The position numbers and the translations under genes are program-made. The notes beneath the pieces were generated by a model. That model was not told where the DNA came from and made no database searches. It was given only the letters and a program-made list of their open reading frames with translations. 64,000 bases of DNA from NCBI RefSeq assembly GCF_000015725.1, contig NC_008825.1, forward strand, positions 2,418,001 to 2,482,000. The letters are read 5' to 3'. Shown here piece by piece: positions 30,676-39,640 of the stretch. The DNA comes from Methylibium petroleiphilum PM1 (GTDB taxonomy: Bacteria > Pseudomonadota > Gammaproteobacteria > Burkholderiales > Burkholderiaceae_C). Each line of letters opens with the position of its first letter. Position 1 is the first letter of the stretch.

Positions 30676-31755
30676 TCACTCCTGGGATGGCATCGTCACG
30701 CCGCCATTCAAGGTCGCGGCCGGCCGGCCGGTGCCGGCCTCGTAGAGCGTGGTGCCGGAGAACGCGAAGCTCCGCTCGGCCGCCGGGTTGCCGGCATCTC
30801 CGCGAACGCTCATCGACACGCCACCGCAACGCGTGTCCCGGCACGACAGCGTGCCCAGCGTCACGCCATCGATCGTGCCGTCGGAGCCCACGGCCACCGC
30901 CAGCGCGCGGCCTTCCAGGTCACGGAAGGCAAAGCGCGTGGGGCCGTCATCGGCCACCTCGAAGCCGGCCCCCCCCAGGGCACAGAAATCGATCACGGCG
31001 CCCTGGTTGTTCACGATCGTCACGCCACGCCCGGCACACGCCAGCGCCGAGTCGTTGCGATCGGGCTGGGCACTCAGGACGGCCTTCACGCTCACCGTGG
31101 GACGGGCCTGCCCGGCCGCACTGCCAGCGGCGGCCAGGTCCGGGCTGCGCCTCGCGCCGGGCAAGGGCCGTCGCCAACGCTGGCCGGGCGGCAGGGCCTG
31201 CAGCCGGGTGTCGTCCAGGGTCAGCGCGCGTGCGCCGTTGGCATCGGGGGTGGCCAGCGATGCGCCCTGGCAGGCCACACCGTCACAGACATAGAGACGC
31301 TCGGGCGACGTGCCGATCGCCCCCTGCCTGAGGCGCACCGAAATCACCTGCCCCCCGGCGGCGTCGATCGTCATGTGCCAGTTCGACACGCCCTCGGCCT
31401 GCGTCCCGTAGCTGCGCACGCTGCCGCTCTGGCGCGTGCGCGTCGCCGACAGACAGCCGCGCTGCAGCAGGCCATCTGCGCCGGTGATGTCGACGTGCTG
31501 ATGCGGGCAGGACGGCAGTGCGGCGGGCGCCGCAGATGCCGGCACGGCCACCGGGTCGGCCACGACCGGCAGCGCGAGCGGAGCCGGCTGAGGCGCTGCC
31601 GTCTCCACCCGGACCCGCTGGACGGCGTCAGCCGGTTGGCTCCAGCGCGCCCACACCAGCCAGCCGGAGAACAGCAGGGCCGACAGCATCACCGCGGCCA
31701 GCACCCAACCGCGGCCATGGAGCTCGTCGTCGAGCCAGCGTGGGAGGTAGATCAT
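30676..31755 (-). CDS. Membrane-anchored periplasmic protein with C-x4-C-x-G repeat units (paralog A)
   Basis: Not recognised as a named family. The 359-residue protein begins MIYLPRWLDDELHGRGW, followed by one TM helix (about residues 15-33). A Pro/Ala linker and a Cys-rich periplasmic part follow. That part contains two copies of an unnamed unit with C-x4-C-x-G (CDGVACQG, CRDTRCGG) and an R-x-F-x-F-S-G-T-T-L...LNG ending. It shares N-terminal (W-[LF]-D-[DE]), middle (CPHQHVDI, QSGSVRSYG, GVSNW) and C-terminal motifs with the gene just upstream, so the two are tandem paralogs. ATG 31755 is 8 bp after that gene's stop. Confidence 0.75.
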   Translation of the reverse strand: MIYLPRWLDDELHGRGWVLAAVMLSALLFSGWLVWARWSQPADAVQRVRVETAAPQPAPLALPVVADPVAVPASAAPAALPSCPHQHVDITGADGLLQRGCLSATRTRQSGSVRSYGTQAEGVSNWHMTIDAAGGQVISVRLRQGAIGTSPERLYVCDGVACQGASLATPDANGARALTLDDTRLQALPPGQRWRRPLPGARRSPDLAAAGSAAGQARPTVSVKAVLSAQPDRNDSALACAGRGVTIVNNQGAVIDFCALGGAGFEVADDGPTRFAFRDLEGRALAVAVGSDGTIDGVTLGTLSCRDTRCGGVSMSVRGDAGNPAAERSFAFSGTTLYEAGTGRPAATLNGGVTMPSQE

Positions 31756-31763
31756 CGTCAGCG

Positions 31764-32753
31764 TCAGAACGGAGGCAGCACCGCGCTGCCGTTCAACAGG
31801 GCCGCGGCACCGCCGCGCAGCCCGTCGGTCACGGTGGTGCCGGAAAAACTGAACCGGCGGCCACTTTCGCTCGCCGGGTCGTCTCCCGGCTGCGTCGTGG
31901 CGCCAGAGCAGGCCAGTCCCTGGCACTCGAGGGCACCGATCTGCACGAAATCGACCGCGCCGCCGGCGTCCACCCCGACCAACAGCGTGTCGCCGGCCGC
32001 ACCGCGCAGGCTGTAGAGGCGGCGCTCGTGCTCCAGGCGGACCACGCCACCGCCGCCGGAGGGGCACAGCGTGAGCACCGCGCCGCTACGCTCAACGATG
32101 GCGATGCCGGGCTCGTTGCAGGCCAGGTCGGCATCCTGCTGGTCACCGGGCGCCTTGAGGCTGGCGCTCAGGTGCATCGCCACGCCGTCCTCGGCCGTGA
32201 GCACGGCCCGGCTCACTACCAGCGTGCGCCCTCCGTGCGCGTCGCGCGGGCCGATCGAGAAGCCGGCGCATGTGTCTTCCTCGCAGCGGTAGTCGCCGCG
32301 ACCGGGCGCTGACAGGCTGGCCGCCATCACCCGTCCGTCCCCGCTGTCCACGCGGAGCGTCCAGTCGGAGACGCCCTGCGGTTCGAGCACGTAGCTGCGC
32401 AGGTCGCCGCTCTGCAGCGTGCGGGTGGTCGCCACGCAGGCCCGCTGCACCTTGCCGTGCGCCGTCACGAGATCAAGTTGCTGGTAAGGGCAATTCGGAA
32501 GCGCAGGCTTTGCCGGCGCGGCCGTGCCGCCCGCGTCGATGCGAACGCCGGGCTGCATCGGCAGCCCGACCCGCACCGCCACGTCCGGACCTCGCGGCGA
32601 CACAGCCACCGCCGGCACCGTCGCCGGCGAGGGCTGATCGCGCCAGAGATTGGTGCCGACGGCCACCAGCAACACCGCCAGCACCGGCAGCAGCAGGAGC
32701 AGCCACCCCAGGTGGCGTGGCCGCTCGTCGAACCAGAGGGAGTTCCTGCTCAT
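31764..32753 (-). CDS. Membrane-anchored periplasmic protein with C-x4-C-x-G repeat units (paralog B)
   Basis: Unrecognised family. The 329-residue product has a short cytoplasmic start MSRNSLWFDERPRHLGW and a TM helix (about residues 16-34). A linker and a periplasmic domain follow, starting at CPYQQLDLVT and containing QSGDLRSYVLEPQGVSDW. Two repeat units are visible: CEEDTCAG...RTLVVSRAVL and CQGLACSG...RRFSFSGTTV...LLNGSAVLPP. Conserved paired cysteines suggest disulfide-stabilised small beta domains. It is co-directional with paralog A and lies 48 bp after the secreted-protein gene, so an operon is likely. Confidence 0.75.
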   Translation of the reverse strand: MSRNSLWFDERPRHLGWLLLLLPVLAVLLVAVGTNLWRDQPSPATVPAVAVSPRGPDVAVRVGLPMQPGVRIDAGGTAAPAKPALPNCPYQQLDLVTAHGKVQRACVATTRTLQSGDLRSYVLEPQGVSDWTLRVDSGDGRVMAASLSAPGRGDYRCEEDTCAGFSIGPRDAHGGRTLVVSRAVLTAEDGVAMHLSASLKAPGDQQDADLACNEPGIAIVERSGAVLTLCPSGGGGVVRLEHERRLYSLRGAAGDTLLVGVDAGGAVDFVQIGALECQGLACSGATTQPGDDPASESGRRFSFSGTTVTDGLRGGAAALLNGSAVLPPF

Positions 32754-32801
32754 GTCAACGTCGAGGGCCTCGCTCCCCTCACCCGCTTCCGGCTTCTGGC
32801 C

Positions 32802-33659
32802 TCAGGGCTTGCAGACGTAGCCGCTGGTGCTGATGCTGATGATGGGCTGCCCCTCCTCGCCGCCCTCGCGTACACGCGTCTTGAAAGTGATGTTGGCCGG
32901 CGCCGTCTCCACGCCGTTCGGGCAGGTCACGCGGTGGTAGACCCAGGCGCTGATCGGGTTGTTCTTCGAGTACGGCTCGCAACGCTCCGGATCGCTGGCG
33001 TTGACGTCGGTGCGGAACGCGACCTTGGTGTTGTCGCGCGTGATGGTCTGGTTGAGCCCGCTGTTCGTGCGCCCCACGTACTCGACGTACTTGGTCGACA
33101 GCCCGGTGTCGACGCTGGTGCCGCTCGTGCCCATGTAGTACCCGGCCTCGACGGTGGCGGTCGAAGGCACGGTACGGAAGAAGTCGTTGATCTCGAAGGT
33201 GAGGTTGGGCGGGTTGGCGACCGTGGTGTTCAGGATCGCGCGGGTGGCGAACACGTAGACCTTGCTGGCATTGCAGGTGGTGGTGCCCGAGCCGGCGCAG
33301 TAGACCCGGTCGTACAGCGTGCCCACGGTCTTGGCCGGGCTGCCGGTCTGCAGTGTGTAGGAGGTCGCGGCGACCGGCGTCGACGCATAACCCGGCATCG
33401 CGGCGCTGCCCGGCAGGCCGGTGAACTTGCCGGTGGCGAGCGACGCCGACTGCTGTTCGACCGGCAACTGGTCGCCGGTCGGCGCCACGCCGGTGTTGGT
33501 GCAGGTCGCCGGCGTCGGCGAGACGACGGTCTTCGGGTTGACGGTCTGCAGGATCGTGCCGGAGGTCGGCAGCGACACCCATTGGGCTTGGGCGGGCATG
33601 GCGACGCCGAACACGGCGGCGACCGCCGCCAGCGCGGTCAGGTGAGAACGGATATGCAT
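32802..33659 (-). CDS. Secreted protein of unknown family (paralog 1)
   Basis: Exported protein of 285 residues with a clear signal peptide (MHIRSHLTALAAVAAVFGVA, cleavage after AQA). The mature part is Thr/Ser-rich with four to six cysteines and ends in SGYVCKP. It aligns at low identity with the next upstream gene over FATRAIL/FGVRVQM, FEINDFFR/FNVNDVLR, VEAGYYMG/VEVAYFAG and AFRTDVNAS/DFRIDANAA. Function is unknown. GGAGACCACC precedes ATG 33659. Confidence 0.75.
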   Translation of the reverse strand: MHIRSHLTALAAVAAVFGVAMPAQAQWVSLPTSGTILQTVNPKTVVSPTPATCTNTGVAPTGDQLPVEQQSASLATGKFTGLPGSAAMPGYASTPVAATSYTLQTGSPAKTVGTLYDRVYCAGSGTTTCNASKVYVFATRAILNTTVANPPNLTFEINDFFRTVPSTATVEAGYYMGTSGTSVDTGLSTKYVEYVGRTNSGLNQTITRDNTKVAFRTDVNASDPERCEPYSKNNPISAWVYHRVTCPNGVETAPANITFKTRVREGGEEGQPIISISTSGYVCKP

Positions 33660-33700
33660 GGTGGTCTCCTGTTGTGGGTTGCTCTCGGGTCCGCGACGCG

Positions 33701-34459
33701 TCAGTCGTCGTCGTCCTCTTCGGGCGCGCACGCTTCGCTGGTGCACACCGGCTGGTAGCCCAGCGCGTAGATGCTGTTCTGGTCGACGTCCTCGTTCTCC
33801 GAGTTCAGCAGACGCAACGCGAAGTCCTGGAGGCTGTAGCCCTCGGGAGCGCGCGTCTTGGTCAGCAGCCACGGCGAGTTCGGGCTGCTCGGGCCGCTCG
33901 CCTCGGCGGCGTTGGCGTCGATGCGGAAATCGACCCAGGCGTTGTTGCGCGGCGGCTTCGCGGTGTCGTACTCGTTCAGGCCCGCGAAGGTGCGGCCGGC
34001 GGCCTTGAGCAGCTTGGTCGCCGCCGGGCTGCCCGCGAAATAGGCGACTTCCACCGCCTTGTCGGTGCGAACCTGGCGCAGCACGTCGTTGACGTTGAAG
34101 GCGGCGCCCGTCTCGTCCCACTGGTTCGCGTTCATCTGCACGCGCACGCCGAAGATGAAGAGCTTCTTGTCGGTGCAGTGCCGCCACACCTTCTCGAGCT
34201 GGGTGCCCACGCTCACGCCATTGATGATGATCGGCGCCGAGCGCGACGCCACCAGATCGAAGCCGCTCTCGCCCGGCAGGCTGGTGACCTTGCAGGTCGT
34301 CACGCCGCTCGAACTCGTCGGGTTGCAGGTCTTCAGCACGTTGGCGCCGTTTGCGCTCAGCGTCTCGAAACCCGCGGCCTGCGCCGCGCCCGTACCGGCC
34401 AGCACCAGGCCGATGGCCATGGCCATGCCACGCCGCCGCAGCGGCAATCTCTTCTTCAT
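33701..34459 (-). CDS. Secreted protein of unknown family with acidic tail (paralog 2)
   Basis: Exported protein of 252 residues. Basic N terminus MKKRLPLRRRG, hydrophobic stretch and AQA/A cleavage site. The mature domain has the same scaffold motifs as paralog 1 (FNVNDVLRQV, VEVAYFAGSP, GRTFAGLNEYD, VDFRIDANAA). It ends in a cysteine pair followed by EEDDDD. ATG 34459 is preceded by GAGGAGACCGAC. It lies 41 bp upstream of paralog 1. No enzyme motif is visible; a structural or binding role at the surface is possible. Confidence 0.75.
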   Translation of the reverse strand: MKKRLPLRRRGMAMAIGLVLAGTGAAQAAGFETLSANGANVLKTCNPTSSSGVTTCKVTSLPGESGFDLVASRSAPIIINGVSVGTQLEKVWRHCTDKKLFIFGVRVQMNANQWDETGAAFNVNDVLRQVRTDKAVEVAYFAGSPAATKLLKAAGRTFAGLNEYDTAKPPRNNAWVDFRIDANAAEASGPSSPNSPWLLTKTRAPEGYSLQDFALRLLNSENEDVDQNSIYALGYQPVCTSEACAPEEDDDD

Positions 34460-34586
34460 GTCGGTCTCCTCTCTCCGTTGGAACGCCACACCCGCCGGCC
34501 CTTCCGGCGGATGCCACCCTCCCGCCTCGCGGGAAGCCCCTTGATCTGTCATCCGCCCTTCCCTGCAGACCGTCGCGCGCGGCGCA

Positions 34587-36569
34587 CTAGGGCGGCGGCG
34601 CGACGAAGCTTCCGTTCAAGGTGATCGTTCTAGTGCCGGGCAGATTGGCAGACTCGATCTCGCGCAGAACCGCGCCGCTGAACGTCACTTGCCGTTCACC
34701 GGCCACATTGGGTGCCCCCACGGTGATCCCCGTGCATCCACCGGTGCAGGCGTACTGCTGCGCGTCGACAAGCGAGATCCGCGCGCCCCCTCCGCCGGCC
34801 GGCACGACGACCCCGAGCATCGGCGAAGGCAGGCCGGACCCATCAGGCGTCGAGCCGGTCACATTGAGGGTCAGTTCACCGTCGGGCGCCACGAACGTGT
34901 TCTTGACGCCGCTGACGGGATTGGGGCAGATGCGAACAGGGTCCGCGCGGAAACTGAGCTGGCCTTCGACGAGGTCCGTCGCACCCGCGCAGTCGTTCAG
35001 CGTCGGTGGCGGCTGGATGTACTCGATCGTCAGGAACGTGCCCTGCAAGGTCGCCGCGCCGAGGGCGGCCGCCGTACCGTCGGCATTCAGCGCCCGCAGT
35101 TGCACACCGGCGAGCGTCAGGCTGCGCAGGGTGAGCTCGGGCCCATAGTCGTAGTTGAGTTCCGGCTCACCGAGAACCGCGCCCGCGCATTCGGCGCCCA
35201 CGCACTTGAAGAACACCGGCTGGCCGGTGCCCGGGTCGGTGAGCGGCTGCAAGGCCGTGATGCTGAGCAGGCTGCCGTCCTCGAAGTACACGGACAGGGC
35301 GCTGCCGAACGTGACGGCGGTCCGTGGCAGGCCGGCGTCGCCACCGAACATGCCGCCGATGCCGAACGGATCGCTGGCATCGACGCATTCGGCAGCAAAG
35401 CTGAAGTCCGGATATACCAGCGCATAGCGGTTGTTGTCGCAGGGCAGCACCGGGATCGCGGGGCCTGGCGCCGGCAGCGTCAGGCTGCCGTTCAAGGTCG
35501 CGGCGCCGATCCGCGCGTCGGTGAAGGTGGCCGGGCGACTGAGGTCGCCAGCCGGTGCGCCGAGCACGAGCCCGGTGCAGCCCGCCGCGCTGCAGTCGTA
35601 GGCCGCGCCTTCCGCTGTGACGTAGCGTTCGGTGAGCAGGTCGTTGCCGCGCACGCGCAGCGTCAGCGTGGCGCCGTTCGGGTCGGTGAACACGTAGGCC
35701 ATCACCGTGGGGTCGGCCGTCTCCGGCAGGCCGCTCTTCGACGCCGTGCAGAAGCGGCTCGTGGAGCCGCCGAGGCTGATCGTGATCGATTCGGTGAGGC
35801 ACAGGCGGGCCTGGGCCGCGATGGTCTGCGACAGGTCGGTCAGCGTGATCCCGTCGGCGGCGAGCTTCGCATTGAGCGCGACCATCGTGTCGTACATCGG
35901 ATCACCGTCCTTGGCCTCGAACGCCACCTGGGTGAAGCTCGCGCTGCCGGACCGCACCGGGATGCCCAGCACGTTCTGCAGGTAGGTGGTCACCGCGGTC
36001 TGCGCCTCGGCGATCCGCGCATCGGTGATGCGCGCGATGTTGGCGGTCGAGGCAGCGCTGTAGTTGTCGAAGGCCGTCGCCGGGTCGGCACCCAGCAGCT
36101 GTGCGACCAGCAGGGTGGTGAGAGCGGTGACGTTGGCGCGGCCCGGCTCGGTGGCGACGGACACCAGGAAGCTGCCGTCGACCAGGCTGAAGCGCAGCAT
36201 GTAGGGCGCGTCCAGCTCGGCCAGGCTGGTGCGGTGCTCGTCGGCCGGGCCGGCGCCGAAGCTGTCGCTGGTGCGGATGATCCCGCGGCTGCCCTTGACC
36301 GAGACGACGATGCGGCCGGTGATCGGCGAACTGCCGGGCTCGGGGATCTGTGCATCCAGGTCGAATCCCGGGCTGACGACCCCGGCCAGTTCGGCGCGCA
36401 CCGCGGGCGGCTGTTCGTCGGTGTCGCCGGTGGTGCCGCCGCCGCAGGCCGACATGAGCACCGCGCACGCGCACGCGCAAGCCCGTGACGCGCCGCGACG
36501 GCCGCGAATCAGGTCGAGCACCACGTGCACGGCGCGCAAAGCGCCCGCCTCAATCCGCGCCGAGCGCAT
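34587..36569 (-). CDS. Large lipoprotein with three C-x(3,4)-C-x-G repeat units
   Basis: Unrecognised 660-residue protein. A lipobox-like LMSAC (C42) precedes a GGGTTGD linker and an N-terminal domain to about residue 275 with a helical region (TTLLVAQLLGADPATAFDNY). Three units of the repeat follow, centred on CSAAGCTG, CVGAECAG and CTGGCTG; each ends near a short LNG or LQG strand followed by Pro. The same unit occurs twice in each of the two membrane-anchored proteins at 30676-32753. The start at 36569 lies inside the end of the TonB-receptor gene (20-bp overlap), so they are probably co-transcribed. Confidence 0.75.
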   Translation of the reverse strand: MRSARIEAGALRAVHVVLDLIRGRRGASRACACACAVLMSACGGGTTGDTDEQPPAVRAELAGVVSPGFDLDAQIPEPGSSPITGRIVVSVKGSRGIIRTSDSFGAGPADEHRTSLAELDAPYMLRFSLVDGSFLVSVATEPGRANVTALTTLLVAQLLGADPATAFDNYSAASTANIARITDARIAEAQTAVTTYLQNVLGIPVRSGSASFTQVAFEAKDGDPMYDTMVALNAKLAADGITLTDLSQTIAAQARLCLTESITISLGGSTSRFCTASKSGLPETADPTVMAYVFTDPNGATLTLRVRGNDLLTERYVTAEGAAYDCSAAGCTGLVLGAPAGDLSRPATFTDARIGAATLNGSLTLPAPGPAIPVLPCDNNRYALVYPDFSFAAECVDASDPFGIGGMFGGDAGLPRTAVTFGSALSVYFEDGSLLSITALQPLTDPGTGQPVFFKCVGAECAGAVLGEPELNYDYGPELTLRSLTLAGVQLRALNADGTAAALGAATLQGTFLTIEYIQPPPTLNDCAGATDLVEGQLSFRADPVRICPNPVSGVKNTFVAPDGELTLNVTGSTPDGSGLPSPMLGVVVPAGGGGARISLVDAQQYACTGGCTGITVGAPNVAGERQVTFSGAVLREIESANLPGTRTITLNGSFVAPPP

Positions 36570-39357
36570 AGGACAGCCCCAGGAAGATGCCGCGCGGCGC
36601 GCCGGGACCGACGAAGGTCGACGGCTGCCACTCGGCCGAGTTGTAGTTCCAGCCGCTCGCGCCGATCGCGCCCACGGTCGACGGCGAGAACGGGTTCACG
36701 CCCAGGTTGCCCGCCGTGACGTAGCGGCGGTCGAACAGGTTGGTGACCTGGGCGACGACGGTGAAGCCCTTGGTGACGACGACGCTGGTGTCGAGGTTGA
36801 AGACCGCGAAGCCCGGCACCGTGCCCTTCTGCGTGAAGGTGCGGCCCGGTCGCGTCGGGGTCTGGATGTAGCCCCCATCGCTCTGGTCGCAGGCGCGCGT
36901 CTGCACGTTGGTCGAGCAGTAGTACTGGCCGGTCTCCTGGTCCGTGCCGCCGGGGCGGTGCAGGTTGTTCTCATTGCCACGCACGTAGGACATCGAGCGC
37001 AGCTGCATGCCCAGCCCGAGCTTCCACGACGGCGTGACGCGCCAGCCGAGGTTGAAGTTGAGGGCATGCGCCGGGATGCCCGGCATGCGGGCGCCGGGCT
37101 TCACCAGGATCTGGTGGTAGGTGCCGCGCCCGCCGTTCAGCGACGCGCCGGGCGAAGGCAGCAGCTGGTAGTCGCGGTAGCCCAGGTCGGCCTGGGTGCG
37201 CGAGTTCTGGTCGAAGTCCGCGCTGCTGTTGTGCGGGCTCGTCATGTAGAACGGCGACTCGAAGGTCGCCGACGTGTATGAGTAGCTCGCCTTCACGTCG
37301 AACGCGCCGGTGCGTCCCTGCAGGCCCAGCTCGAGGCCCTGGCGGCGCGTCTTGCCGATGGTGTCGAAGTAGCTGCGGCCCTGCCCCACGCCGACGTAGT
37401 AGATGTCGTCCTTCAGGTCGGTGCGGAAGAGGCTTGCGTTCCACTCCCAGTTCGCCGACAGCAGACCGCGCGCGCCGAGCTCGAACGAGGTGGAGCGGAT
37501 CTGCGGCAGGTAGGGGTCGCCGGACAGCGTGGTCGGCAGGTTGCAGCCCGGCCCCAGCAGGCTGCGCGCGGTGGTGCCGATCACCACCGGCGGGTCGTTC
37601 GGCGTCGCGCCCGGCAGCGTCACCGGCGTGGGCGTGTCGTCGAAGGCGCAGCCGAGCTCCACCACCGACGGCGTGCGGGATCCACGGCTCACGTTGGCGA
37701 AGGTGTTGAGGCCCGGTGCCGGCAGCCAGTTGAGTCCGATCGACGGATTGAGGGAGCGGTAGCTGAACTTCTCGGCCGTCAGCGTCTGCGCGTTGTCGTA
37801 GTTGGCGGGCAGCTCGTGCAGATCGACCAGGCCTTCGACGGTGCGCGTCAGCAACTGGTTGTCGACCGTGGTGTGGTTGTAGCGCGCGGCGGTGGTGAGC
37901 GTGAGCTGCGGTGCCAGCGTCCAGGTGTCGCTGGCGTAGAGGCTCTTCGTGGTCGACGTGCCCTCGAAGTTGTTGCCCGGAATGTCCATCTGCGCGGCGA
38001 TGAACGCCGGCAGCGCGGCCGGGTCCGCATAGACGCCGTGCGTGGCGTCGATCAGGCCGAGCCGCTGGAACATCGAGTAGGTCGAACGGCTGCGGTCGAT
38101 CGAGGCGCCCACCATCACGCTGCGCGTCGGCAGGTTCCAGTTGAACTGCAGCGAGGCACCGTGCGTGCGCTGATCCAGTGCGGTGTCCGTCAGCAGGCCG
38201 ATCGGCGTGCCGGTGATCACGCCGGGCGTGTTGTAGTAGGCGCCGTTGCGTGGCTGCACGCCCGCTGCCGGATTGTCCGGATCGAAGTAGCCGCCGCGCA
38301 GGCCGATCATGTCGTCGAAGCCTTCGTAGATGTCGCCGTTGAGGCCGCCGCGCCGGCTCTTGCGGGTGTAGAGCTGGCCGGTGATGTTGAAGCGCTCGGA
38401 GACGTCGAACTGACCACCGAGCGCAAGCTGCAGCACGCGGTTGTCGGAACGGTCGGGCGAGGTGAACACGGTCTCGGCGCGCTGCTCGTACAGCGACAGA
38501 GGGATCAGCCCATTGCCGATCAGCTCGTTGCTCGCGAACAGCGCGCTGGCGAACAGCGAGCCGCGATCCAGCCGCAGGTCGCCGCGGCCGAACAGCTGGT
38601 GCACGCGCGACGGCGAGTTGTCGCGCCAGCCGTCCTCGCGAAAGCCGGTGTAGGCCACGAAGCCGCCCAGCGTGTCGTCATTGCCACCGGCGCTCAGCTT
38701 GACCTGCCGGCGGCCCCAGGAACCGGCCAGCAGCTCACCCTCGACGCCGGGCGCGGTGAAGCCGTTCTTGCTGCGCACCGAGATCGCGCCGCCCAGGGTG
38801 TTCAGCCCGAACAGTGGGTTGCTGCCGGGGAACAGGTCGAAGCGCTCGATCGCGTTGAGCGGGATCAGGTCCCAGTTCACCACGTCGCCGAAGGGCTCGT
38901 TCACCCGCACACCGTCGAAGAACACCGACAGGCCCTGCGGCGTGCCGATCTGCGGGCTGGCCGTGAAACCGCGGTAGTTCACGTCCATCTGGAAGGGGTT
39001 GCCGGCGTAGTCGTTGACGCTAACCCCTTGCAGCTGAGTGTTCATGTAGTCGCCGATGTTCAGCGCCCGCGATTCCTTGATCTGCTCCTTGGTCGCGCTC
39101 TGGATGTTCGCGGGGATCTGGTCCTTCGTGACCGCCAGGCCCGGCATCGGCCCGACGTCGGTGGCGCGCTTGCCCGGTACCAGCACGGGGTTGAGCCGCA
39201 CGGCGGCATCGGACGGGGCGGCTTCGGGCGCCGAGGCCGCGGCCGCGGGCGCCTGCTGGGCCAGCGTCGACAACGGCGAGGCCAGTGTCGCCAACGAAAG
39301 CACCGCGCGCTTCAGTGGCGTCAGGCGGTGCTTTCGGGCTCGGGATCGGACGCTCAT
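36550..39357 (-). CDS. TonB-dependent outer-membrane receptor
   Basis: Outer-membrane receptor of 935 residues. Signal sequence (RAVLSLATLASPLSTLAQQ), then an Ala/Pro-rich stretch. The plug domain lies at about 85-215 (LNIGDYMNTQLQGVSVNDYA, FFDGVRVNEPFGD, NTLGGAISVRSKNG). A 22-strand-type barrel follows and ends in GIFLGLSYALGAD. No N-terminal signalling domain is seen, and there is no sigma/FecR pair next to it. The substrate is unknown; no Fur-like or riboswitch element was seen in the 283-bp upstream gap. It heads the block with the lipoprotein and secreted proteins. Confidence 0.92.
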   Translation of the reverse strand: MSVRSRARKHRLTPLKRAVLSLATLASPLSTLAQQAPAAAASAPEAAPSDAAVRLNPVLVPGKRATDVGPMPGLAVTKDQIPANIQSATKEQIKESRALNIGDYMNTQLQGVSVNDYAGNPFQMDVNYRGFTASPQIGTPQGLSVFFDGVRVNEPFGDVVNWDLIPLNAIERFDLFPGSNPLFGLNTLGGAISVRSKNGFTAPGVEGELLAGSWGRRQVKLSAGGNDDTLGGFVAYTGFREDGWRDNSPSRVHQLFGRGDLRLDRGSLFASALFASNELIGNGLIPLSLYEQRAETVFTSPDRSDNRVLQLALGGQFDVSERFNITGQLYTRKSRRGGLNGDIYEGFDDMIGLRGGYFDPDNPAAGVQPRNGAYYNTPGVITGTPIGLLTDTALDQRTHGASLQFNWNLPTRSVMVGASIDRSRSTYSMFQRLGLIDATHGVYADPAALPAFIAAQMDIPGNNFEGTSTTKSLYASDTWTLAPQLTLTTAARYNHTTVDNQLLTRTVEGLVDLHELPANYDNAQTLTAEKFSYRSLNPSIGLNWLPAPGLNTFANVSRGSRTPSVVELGCAFDDTPTPVTLPGATPNDPPVVIGTTARSLLGPGCNLPTTLSGDPYLPQIRSTSFELGARGLLSANWEWNASLFRTDLKDDIYYVGVGQGRSYFDTIGKTRRQGLELGLQGRTGAFDVKASYSYTSATFESPFYMTSPHNSSADFDQNSRTQADLGYRDYQLLPSPGASLNGGRGTYHQILVKPGARMPGIPAHALNFNLGWRVTPSWKLGLGMQLRSMSYVRGNENNLHRPGGTDQETGQYYCSTNVQTRACDQSDGGYIQTPTRPGRTFTQKGTVPGFAVFNLDTSVVVTKGFTVVAQVTNLFDRRYVTAGNLGVNPFSPSTVGAIGASGWNYNSAEWQPSTFVGPGAPRGIFLGLSYALGAD

Positions 39358-39640
39358 GCGGGCGGGGGCGACAAGGGGAAAACGGCCTGCGTACAGGGCT
39401 CTGGAACGAGAGGCGTCGCATGCTAGGAGCGAGGCGCAGGCCGGCGATACGGGAGACGCTCCCGACTTGGCTCGGTGGAAATCCCGAGCGTTTTGCAGCG
39501 ACTTTCGCGCGGGTTCGCGGGTCCTGTGCCAGACCGGATCATCTGCTCCAGACGGGCTCGAATAGGCAGCGCCTAAAATTGATCTAGGGCCGCACTAACC
39601 CTGTGAACGCCCCGTCCCTCCAACTTCGCTGGAACTCTCC

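Noticed and set aside
39574-39579. TAAAAT as -10 for the aminotransferase gene
   Set aside because: No acceptable -35 hexamer is found 16-18 bp upstream, so the promoter could not be placed with confidence. The rest of 39358-39640 shows nothing else.
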